Assembly (NCBI GenBank): GCA_025054975.1
Contig: JANWZC010000005.1
Location: forward strand, 1 to 32,046
Length of the DNA: 32,046 nt
Source: Raineya sp.
GTDB taxonomy: Bacteria; Bacteroidota; Bacteroidia; Cytophagales; Thermonemataceae
Reading direction: 5' to 3'
Of this stretch, positions 23,077-30,244 are shown piece after piece. Under the pieces are notes generated by a model. It was not told where the DNA came from. It ran no database searches and saw nothing but the letters and a program-made list of their open reading frames with translations. Position numbers and translations under genes: made by a program. Positions within the stretch are counted from its first letter, which is position 1, and each line of letters begins with the position of its first letter.

Positions 23077-24936
23077 ATGCTTTTCAATTTAATCAATAAT
23101 ACCAAACTCAGACGTAAATTATTTATTGCTTTTTTTACTTTTACGCTCATCATTGTTTTTGTAGCAATCATGAGTTTTTGGTTTTATGCCAAAAGAGATG
23201 AAATTCATGAAATCACCAATGAAATAGAAGAAATTACCACAGATATTCTCAAATTGGTAAAAAATGAAAATAATTTCATTGAGAAAGAAAGCCTACAAGA
23301 TAAATTCTTTCAAACGGGTATAAGCGAAAATCAAAAAAGAAATAGAGCTATCTTACAAGATTTACGAACGCGTATCAGTAAGCTAATCCAAAATAAAGAA
23401 ATTCAAGAGTTCGGTGTGGATAATCGTTTGCAAGAGCTACAAAAAGATTTGAAAGAATATGAAGCTGCTTTCAAGAGTTTTATAGCAAAAACTTTTCAGA
23501 AAGGTAACAAAAATTTCGGTCTTGAAAACGAGCTACATAAAATTACTACCCAATTAGAAGAGAAAAATCAGGTTTCCCTTGTAGTGCTTTACACGCTAAA
23601 AAGTTTTGAAAAAGATTACTTGATGAGAAAAGATTCTGCGAGTTTCACTGATTTTCATAATGCCATTCAAGAAGCTATTCAAAGTACTACTCATACTGAA
23701 AGCAGAGATTTATTGGAAAAATACCAGCAAAAATTTATTCAAATTGCAACTTTAGATAAAGAACTGAATTTATTCAAAAATAGCAAAGATGGCATCTACC
23801 AAAAAATGCGAGAAAGTAGTGATATGGCTATCAAGAAAATAGAAAATATTAGCCGTATCGTAGAAAATAAAGTAAAAAGTATGCGAGGGCAATTCCAAAA
23901 TATCTTCGTAATTACTTTGCTAATAGTAGTAGTGGTGAGTTTGACATTTAGTTATTTCCTTTCGTTTTTTATTACTATCCCTGTAACAGAGTTGTCGAGA
24001 GCTATGCATAAAGCCATTGAAATGAACTTTTCAGAAGACCTGAAACCAGCCCGCAAATATACCAACGATGAAATCGGACAACTTACTGACGACTTCAACC
24101 TTATGATGAAACGTATTCAAATGCAGTTCCACGAAATTAAAGAAAATGCTCGCCTACTTTTAGAAAGTAATCAATTTTTACAAGAAGTCAATAAACAATT
24201 AGAAGACTCCGAAAAACGCCTTGAAAAACTTGCCGCTATCAAAGAAACTTTGTTCAACACTATTACTCAAGACCTTAAAAGCCCACTTAATTCATTAAAA
24301 GGTTTTTTAAGCCTTATGCAACATCACCCCGACACTTTCAGTCAGCAAGAACTTTCAGCAGTAGCTCATGATATGTATGTGGCTTTTGATAAAATTTCGG
24401 TGATGATAACTTCATTAGTACAATGGTCTCAACTGCAAACCGATGAATTAGATTTCAACCCTAACCATTTCAATCTCAGTACCTTGATAGAACAAGTAAT
24501 TGCTCAATTTTCTCCTATGGCTGAAAGCAAGCGTATTAAAATTTTCAATCATGCCAAAGCAGACTTCTTTGTAGATGCCGACAAAGATATGATAAATTTC
24601 ACCTTACGTAATTTGCTTTCCAATGCTATTAAATTTACTCACGAAGGCGGTAAAGTAGAAATTTTTGTGCAAAATCGCGGCAAAGATAAATACATGATAA
24701 GTATCAGCGATACAGGAGTAGGCATCAGCCAAGAACTTTTAGAAAAAATCTTTCAACCTGAAATTCACGTCTCTATGCTTGGTACAAAAAAAGAAAAAGG
24801 TTCTGGTTTTGGCTTAATGATGTGCAAAGATTTTATCCAAAAAAATGGAGGTAAATTGTATATTGATAGCGAACTCGGCAAAGGTACTACCGTGTACTTT
24901 ACACTCAAAAAAGCACAAAAAAATAGTAGTGAGTAG
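23077..24936 (+). CDS. Membrane sensor histidine-kinase-like protein lacking the H-box histidine
   Basis: 619 residues. TM1 (~14-36), a ~240-residue helical, probably periplasmic sensor region, TM2 (~276-300), HAMP domain (~299-350, FITIPVTELSRAMHKAIEMN and DEIGQLTDDFNLMMKRI), coiled coil (~355-390), then a HisKA-like dimerisation domain and HATPase_c. The H-box reads TITQDLKSPLNSL: the position of the phospho-acceptor His is Gln398 (codon CAA, 24268-24270). The ATP-binding domain looks intact: N-box LRNLLSNAIKFT, G1 DTGVGI, G2 GSGFGL. So ATP binding is likely but classical autophosphorylation is not. No response regulator gene is adjacent. The last residues SSE and TAG stop are encoded by repeat element D2. 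It may act as a signalling partner or pseudokinase (inference). Confidence 0.85.
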   Translation: MLFNLINNTKLRRKLFIAFFTFTLIIVFVAIMSFWFYAKRDEIHEITNEIEEITTDILKLVKNENNFIEKESLQDKFFQTGISENQKRNRAILQDLRTRISKLIQNKEIQEFGVDNRLQELQKDLKEYEAAFKSFIAKTFQKGNKNFGLENELHKITTQLEEKNQVSLVVLYTLKSFEKDYLMRKDSASFTDFHNAIQEAIQSTTHTESRDLLEKYQQKFIQIATLDKELNLFKNSKDGIYQKMRESSDMAIKKIENISRIVENKVKSMRGQFQNIFVITLLIVVVVSLTFSYFLSFFITIPVTELSRAMHKAIEMNFSEDLKPARKYTNDEIGQLTDDFNLMMKRIQMQFHEIKENARLLLESNQFLQEVNKQLEDSEKRLEKLAAIKETLFNTITQDLKSPLNSLKGFLSLMQHHPDTFSQQELSAVAHDMYVAFDKISVMITSLVQWSQLQTDELDFNPNHFNLSTLIEQVIAQFSPMAESKRIKIFNHAKADFFVDADKDMINFTLRNLLSNAIKFTHEGGKVEIFVQNRGKDKYMISISDTGVGISQELLEKIFQPEIHVSMLGTKKEKGSGFGLMMCKDFIQKNGGKLYIDSELGKGTTVYFTLKKAQKNSSE

Positions 24937-25171
24937 TGGGTACAGAGTAGTGAGTATAGAGTACAGAGTAGTGAGTACAGAATAGTGGGTACAGAGTGCA
25001 GAGTACAAAGTAGTGAGTACAGAGTACAGGGTATAACAATGCTCCCTGAGATTACCGAAAGGCAAAGTATAGAGTATAAAGCGGCGAGTTGAAGTATATT
25101 TGTTTGTTATCTCACTAAAATCATCATCACTCCTAAACTCAAACACTAAACTTGAAACATTCAACCTCTAC
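24924..25171 (+). repeat. Three-part repeat element D2
   Basis: A ~110-base minisatellite of GAGTACAGAGTAGT-like units (24924-25034), GCTCCCTGAG (25041-25050) followed by a decayed CCGAAAGG half, then an AAACTCAAACACTAAACTTG-type module (~25131-25171). Same order and orientation relative to the preceding gene as D1. The first units encode the final Ser-Ser-Glu-stop of the kinase-like gene. No gene lies in the 24937-25185 gap. Confidence 0.8.
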
Positions 25172-25185
25172 CCCTTAGACTCGTT

Positions 25186-25816
25186 ATGTTTTCGCTATTT
25201 GGCAAAAGGGATTTACCACTTGTTCGTATAGAAGACTCCGTCTGGATAAATCAAGAGGCTAAATGGACAGCACTTAGCCAAGATTTACAAAAAGCCGCTG
25301 AAAACAAACCTACTTGGGTGATTTATTTTTTTGAGCGAACTTTTACTACCTTGCAAACGATTTTGCAAAATCTCCAAAAGCCTTATGCGTGGGTACAGAG
25401 TGCCAAAAATTTGAAAGACCCAACTAAAATTTTAATTTTCTCGGCAAATGAATTTCGGCATTTAAGCAGTTATCTGAAAAAAGAATTTAATTTGCCGGCA
25501 AGGAAATAGCCGTATTTTTCGCTGAACATTATCCTATCGCCTATGAAGAAAATGAAATCTTAAAAAAATTGGCGATATTAGTCTCAAAGCCAAAGTGCTT
25601 GCTTACACAAGTTTTGAAGAACCCATCTTAAAAAAGTTTTCAGGTGATAAAGTTTTAGAGTTATTTCGCAAAATAGGAGCAAAAGAAACTGAAAGTTTTT
25701 CTCACAAGCTCATCACAAAGACTATCCGAGAAGCACAGAAAAAAATTGGTGAAACTGTAAGAAATGAACAAAAAGCAGTATCTATGGACGAATGGTTTGA
25801 TAAAAATTTCAAATAG
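25186..25816 (+). pseudogene. Conserved hypothetical protein gene broken by two single-base frameshifts
   Basis: Three reading-frame pieces join into one protein of about 210 residues. Piece 1 (25186-25509) starts MFSLFGKRDLPLVRIED and stops at a TAG at 25507. Piece 2 (from 25503, another frame) reads EIAVFFAEHYPIAYEENE. Piece 3 (from 25571) reads GDISLKAKVLAYTSFEEP and ends DEWFDKNFK. Each junction needs one extra base: at GCAAGG near 25500 and in the A7 run 25562-25568, restoring LPAKEIAVFF and ILKKIGDIS if A is added. Both are short-homopolymer contexts, so sequencing error is as likely as true decay. The family looks like a conserved Bacteroidota hypothetical; function not recognised. It follows element D2. 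Confidence 0.7.
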
Positions 25817-25841
25817 TAAGGAAAAAATTGAATAAAAATAC

Positions 25842-25869
25842 TTGCTAATTTGTAAAATTTTTAATTTTG
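25842..25869 (+). promoter_or_regulatory. Promoter of the thiolase gene
   Basis: TTG (25842-25844), 17-nt spacer, TAATTTTG (25862-25869), 23 bases before the ATG. Confidence 0.5.
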
Positions 25870-25892
25870 AAAACCATTAAACCCTTAACCCA

Positions 25893-27071
25893 ATGAAAGA
25901 AGTATATGTAATTTCAGCAGTTAGGACGCCTATTGGAAGTTTCGGAGGCGTATTATCTCCTTTTTCGGCAACGCAATTAGGAGGTTTTGCCATCAAGGGG
26001 GCTATTGAAAAAGCAGGCATAGACCCCAAAGAAGTTCAAGAAGTATACATGGGCAACGTAGTTTCTGCGAATTTAGGTCAGGCTCCTGCTACACAAGCCG
26101 CTATTTATGCAGGTTTAGGCTATGATATTCCTTCTACTACCGTCAATAAAGTATGTGCTTCGGGAACGAAGGCTATCATGCTAGCGGCTCAAAGTATTAT
26201 GTTGGGGTTAGCTGATGTAATTGTAGCAGGTGGCATGGAAAGTATGACTAACATTCCGTTCTATGTTCCGAAGGCTCGTTTTGGGTATCGTTACGGCAAT
26301 GGCGAATTTTTGGACGGCTTAGTACGCGATGGATTAGAAGATGTATATGACAAAAAGGCTATGGGCGTATATGCCGATGCCACTGCTAAAAAGTATGATA
26401 TTTCTCGCCAGCAGCAAGATGAATTTGCTGTTCGCTCTTACGAACTTGCCGCAGAACATACTAAAAACGGGGCTTTCAAAAATGAAATTATTCCTATTGA
26501 AATTCCACAAAAAAAAGGCGACCCAGTCTTACTTACCGAAGACGAAGAGTACAAAAATGTAATCTTTGATAAAATCCCCACTCTGAAGCCAGCCTTTACT
26601 CCTGATGGTACGGTTACGGCTGCTAATGCTTCTAAAATCAATGATGGTGCTGCTGCTTTGGTGCTAATGAGCAAGGAAAAAGCTGAAAAATTAGGTGTAA
26701 AACCAATTGCCAAAATTGTAGCCTTCGCTGATGCTCAACAAGAACCCGCTTGGTTTACTACTGCTCCTACCAAAGCCGCTCCTATCGCTGCTAAAAATGC
26801 AGGTGTTTCTCTCAATGAAATTGACCTCTTTGAAGTAAATGAGGCTTTTGCAGTGGTTACACTGGCTTTCAACAAGGTATTAGAAGTTCCTTTGGAGAAA
26901 ACTAATGTCATGGGTGGTGCAGTAGCCCTCGGACACCCTCTGGGAGCCTCAGGAGCCAGAATTGTTACTACGCTTATCAATGCCTTACATCAAAAAGACA
27001 AAAAACGTGGTATGGTAGCTATCTGCAACGGCGGAGGTGGAGCTTCTGCTATGGTAGTAGAAAAAGTTTAA
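25893..27071 (+). CDS. Acetyl-CoA C-acetyltransferase (thiolase)
   Basis: 392 residues, the standard length of biosynthetic thiolases. The nucleophile Cys88 lies in NKVCASGTKA, with VNEAFAV, His348 in GHPLGASGAR and the second active-site Cys378 in CNGGGGASAM all present. Catalyses reversible condensation of two acetyl-CoA to acetoacetyl-CoA in the cytoplasm (fatty acid or amino acid degradation, or ketone/PHB-type synthesis). It stands alone with its own promoter and a strong terminator, so the context does not tell degradative from biosynthetic use. Confidence 0.95.
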   Translation: MKEVYVISAVRTPIGSFGGVLSPFSATQLGGFAIKGAIEKAGIDPKEVQEVYMGNVVSANLGQAPATQAAIYAGLGYDIPSTTVNKVCASGTKAIMLAAQSIMLGLADVIVAGGMESMTNIPFYVPKARFGYRYGNGEFLDGLVRDGLEDVYDKKAMGVYADATAKKYDISRQQQDEFAVRSYELAAEHTKNGAFKNEIIPIEIPQKKGDPVLLTEDEEYKNVIFDKIPTLKPAFTPDGTVTAANASKINDGAAALVLMSKEKAEKLGVKPIAKIVAFADAQQEPAWFTTAPTKAAPIAAKNAGVSLNEIDLFEVNEAFAVVTLAFNKVLEVPLEKTNVMGGAVALGHPLGASGARIVTTLINALHQKDKKRGMVAICNGGGGASAMVVEKV

Positions 27072-27090
27072 TGCAGTTTACCTCAATAAA

Positions 27091-27127
27091 AAATTAGAGA
27101 CGCTCTATTGACGTCTCTAATTTTTTT
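27091..27127. terminator. Bidirectional terminator between thiolase and subtilase genes
   Basis: AAATTAGAGACG (27091-27102) pairs perfectly with CGTCTCTAATTT (27112-27123), 9-nt loop, T-run to 27127 on the plus strand and an A-run (27088-27093) giving a T-run on the minus strand. The right edge overlaps the TAA stop of the convergent protease gene. Confidence 0.92.
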
Positions 27128-29627
27128 AGTGTAACACTAATTTTTTCGTAACTTTTCTTTGTTGTTGCGTTTGAATTTCTACTAAGTATATTCCTTTGGG
27201 CAAATGGCTCACCTGAATTGGCTCATTAGTATAGGCAACCTGCATAACCTTTTGCCCCAACTGATTGAAAATCGTTACATGCTGAATTTTATCTCCACTC
27301 CCTAACTCCAATTGAATTTCAGTAGTAGCGGGATTGGGATAGAGTTGCACGTTTCGATTAAGTTCTTCGCTCAAATTGGTAATAAAACTTACGGTTAATA
27401 TAGACACTACATTAGAAGGAGCAGGCGTTAAAGAACCTTTGATAGCCCTGACGCGATACACATAATTTTTAGAGTCTTCAATGGTATTATCTGAGTAAGT
27501 GGTAGTATTAGCGGGCAAAGTGGCAATGGTAGTAAAAGGATTACCAACTTCGTTCAGACGGCGTTGGACTTCAAAATTAGTTTCATCGGAATTATCTTGC
27601 CAAGCTAAATCCGTTTGATTGATAACGTAGTTATGAGTGCCATTATTAAGCAAATTCGTTATTTGTAGATTGGTTGGGTTAGCCAAGCCAATATTTACAT
27701 TAGACGTAAAGACATCGGTATTTGTACCATTACTTACGGTAAGTCTTACTAAATAATTTTCAGATTTAGCAAAGGTTACCATAGGAGGGTTTTTGCCGCT
27801 AAATGTAGCAGGGGAAGCTCCTCCTACCCCATTAACATCAAAGTTCCAATTCCAGGTAGTAATGGCAGGCGAACCACAAGAAAACACCGACGAGGCATCT
27901 GTAAAACTTACTATTTCCCCATTTTTTCCTTCAGTTTTGCTTTGTGTAAATTTAGCAAATACTAAAGGCGGAGGAGTTGCCGTAGCTATTGCAAATCCTG
28001 TTCCTCCTGTAATTATCATTGAATAAGCCTGACTACCCCCTTGTAATGTTCCTTTGTGGCAAACCTGAATGTAGTAGGTTGCACCTGCCACAGGATTATC
28101 AATGATAATTTTTTCAACGTTATCTCTAAAATTATCACCACGCGTAGCAGGAGCAGAAGGATTAGCAGGGTCAAGCACCCAAGGGAAATGATAATCGGTG
28201 TTGTTTCGCCAAACTCTTACATCCAAATCATTTACTAACATCAGGTTAGGAGGATTTATAATATTTGCAGGAGCGGGCGTACCTTTGGGGTCTGTCCAAG
28301 CTATTGTGATTTCCAAAGGAATAGAACTACTTTGAGCAGTTATCTGAAAAGTTTGCGAAGTTCCATTATTCAAAGTTCTTTCTTCAATGAAAGCAGTAGT
28401 ACCTCTATTAGAAATCACTTGTGCGGCTTTGTTGGCATTCACCAATCCCCACCCAAAGCTATAGTCAGGTCCTGGGGCATTACCTGCTTCGTTTGCCGTA
28501 TGAATCACAAGAGCTTTCAGCGTAGCTGAACGCATAAACTGCCCTGCATTGAGATTTCTGTAATGTTGTTGCAAGAGAATAAGCGTACCTGCCACATTAG
28601 GAGTAGCCATGGAAGTACCATTGTAAGTAGCATAGGCATTGTCATTATCAGCAACCGAAGAGTAAATACCTACCCCAGCCCCTACTACATCAGGTTTGAT
28701 ACGTCCGTCATCGGTAGGTCCCCAGTTGCTAAAACTAGACATCACTACCGAAGAAGGTCCCGTATAGTTAGTTTGAATATTCACTGCCCCCACAGTAAGA
28801 ACATTTTTAGCAAGCCCTCTTCCTGTAATTAAATCATAGCCACCCGCACTGGGATTGGGATTGTTGTTACGGTCGTTACCAGCAGCAAAACAAGGTAAAT
28901 AAAAAGGAGCATTGAAACAAAGTTCGTCCCAGTTAGCAGAGTTGCTATCATAATAGCCAAACTGCCATTGCTGCAATGAGGTAACGTTATATCCATAGGA
29001 ATGATTGGAAATTAAAAGCCCATTATTAGCTTGAGAAGTAGCTTCACTCAAATCACTAGTCCAGTCATTTGCCCATAATGTTGCTTGATGAGCCATACCT
29101 TTGGCATTACTTTGCACACCACTTGCTATAAGCGTACCTGCTACGTGTGTTGCGTGGCTGGTATTGCTATTTACAGCGAAAGCGGCACCATCTTGCTGAA
29201 TTACTCTTGTGTTTAATTCTTGGTGAGTGGCTCTGACTGCTCCGCCGTCCCATTCTCCCACAATCATGCCCTGACCATTTACATTTAACCCTAAAACCCC
29301 TCCTGTCCATAAATCTGAAGCTTTGGTAGTAGCAGCAGCATTCAAGTTACTGGTAGTTACGAAATAAATAGGTACGCCATGCTCAAAATACTGCAATTCC
29401 GCTATTCTACCATCAGAAAGAGTTTTGAAAATAGGCAATCCTTGCTTACGTGCAAGTTCATAGGCTTCTTTTTTTGCCTGCACTTCCTGATTTCTGAATT
29501 TTTGTGCTAACTCTTGCAACTTAGCAGTGTTGCTGTGTTCTCTAATCCATTGCACTTGTTTTGCGTTTTGGGCAAAGCAAGCCACTGAAACACCTAATAA
29601 ATAAATTGTAAATGTTTTTTTGAACAT
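27126..29627 (-). CDS. Secreted S8 subtilisin-like protease with PKD, FN3 and T9SS sorting domains
   Basis: 833 residues from the ATG at 29627; the open frame reaches 29696, but MFKKTFTIYLLGVSVACFAQ is a clear signal peptide. Catalytic triad Asp127 (VGEWDGG), His158 (SHATHVAG, with Ala replacing the usual Gly of HGTH) and Ser339 (GTSMATP); oxyanion Asn in CFAAGNDRNN. Downstream are a jelly-roll/P-like domain, a PKD-type domain (VSFTDASSVF, then TTWNWNFDVNG), an FN3 module, and a C-terminal type A sorting domain (VQLYPNPATTEIQLEL, GIYLVEI, KKLVLH) for export by the type IX secretion system. So it is probably an extracellular or surface protease for nutrient acquisition. The stop lies in the terminator at 27091-27127. 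Confidence 0.93.
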   Translation of the reverse strand: MFKKTFTIYLLGVSVACFAQNAKQVQWIREHSNTAKLQELAQKFRNQEVQAKKEAYELARKQGLPIFKTLSDGRIAELQYFEHGVPIYFVTTSNLNAAATTKASDLWTGGVLGLNVNGQGMIVGEWDGGAVRATHQELNTRVIQQDGAAFAVNSNTSHATHVAGTLIASGVQSNAKGMAHQATLWANDWTSDLSEATSQANNGLLISNHSYGYNVTSLQQWQFGYYDSNSANWDELCFNAPFYLPCFAAGNDRNNNPNPSAGGYDLITGRGLAKNVLTVGAVNIQTNYTGPSSVVMSSFSNWGPTDDGRIKPDVVGAGVGIYSSVADNDNAYATYNGTSMATPNVAGTLILLQQHYRNLNAGQFMRSATLKALVIHTANEAGNAPGPDYSFGWGLVNANKAAQVISNRGTTAFIEERTLNNGTSQTFQITAQSSSIPLEITIAWTDPKGTPAPANIINPPNLMLVNDLDVRVWRNNTDYHFPWVLDPANPSAPATRGDNFRDNVEKIIIDNPVAGATYYIQVCHKGTLQGGSQAYSMIITGGTGFAIATATPPPLVFAKFTQSKTEGKNGEIVSFTDASSVFSCGSPAITTWNWNFDVNGVGGASPATFSGKNPPMVTFAKSENYLVRLTVSNGTNTDVFTSNVNIGLANPTNLQITNLLNNGTHNYVINQTDLAWQDNSDETNFEVQRRLNEVGNPFTTIATLPANTTTYSDNTIEDSKNYVYRVRAIKGSLTPAPSNVVSILTVSFITNLSEELNRNVQLYPNPATTEIQLELGSGDKIQHVTIFNQLGQKVMQVAYTNEPIQVSHLPKGIYLVEIQTQQQRKVTKKLVLH

Positions 29628-29758
29628 AAACCTTTTGCGTTTAGATAAACTTTCTGAAAAAAATTTGGGAAAGACAAATTTATACAAAATTTTCAATTTT
29701 TTAAAACTTTGCTAAAAAAACAAGTTTTGCAAAATTTTATGCTGAAATTTTACAAGAT

Positions 29759-30235
29759 TTACTGAAAGACCTCCATCAAGGCTTGCCATATCAAATTTTT
29801 ATAACCTTTTTGGCTTTCAATTTCTTGCAAAGTATGAGCTACAAGTGTTTGCACTCCTCTCCAAGTGAGCCATTGATATTTTTCTATCTGCAAGCCTATA
29901 TTCTGGGCAGTATTTTCACCGAAAACAAAAAAATACCGAATTTGAGTATTTGCAAAATCCCAATAAATAATTTTTTTCTCAGGAAAAATTAAAATCTCTT
30001 TTGGTAACTCGGCAATAGTAGGTTGATTTGTTTGTTTTTGAGCTACTGCTTCAATCATACTACTCAAAACACTTTTCTTCTGTTTGTTTTGAATTTGGGC
30101 ATCGGCTTCGGAAGCAAAAATAAAAAGCATTTCTGCTTGTGGATTTTTGAGCATAGCAGAAATGCTATCTTCGTATTCAGGTACTAAAAACAGAGGAGTA
30201 TCTAAAAAAAGTGCTAATTCTTGCAAACTTGCCAT
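29759..30235 (-). CDS. Hypothetical protein downstream of recQ
   Basis: 158 residues, not recognised. It begins MASLQELALFLDTPLFLVP and contains an alternating hydrophobic pattern (AEMLFIFASEAD, EILIFPEKKIIYWDF, IRYFFVFGENTAQ) suggesting an alpha/beta fold, with a helical C-terminus (TLQEIESQKGYKNLIWQAL). No signal peptide, membrane segment or cysteine cluster. It follows recQ by 9 bases on the same strand, so it is probably co-transcribed with it; a link to DNA metabolism is inference only. No terminator is apparent in the short gap before the protease gene. Confidence 0.65.
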   Translation of the reverse strand: MASLQELALFLDTPLFLVPEYEDSISAMLKNPQAEMLFIFASEADAQIQNKQKKSVLSSMIEAVAQKQTNQPTIAELPKEILIFPEKKIIYWDFANTQIRYFFVFGENTAQNIGLQIEKYQWLTWRGVQTLVAHTLQEIESQKGYKNLIWQALMEVFQ

Positions 30236-30244
30236 AAAAAACCT

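Noticed and set aside
24924-25034. Possible CRISPR array
   Set aside because: Units are short (about 14 bases), contiguous and degenerate with no spacers of regular length and no cas genes; it is a minisatellite.
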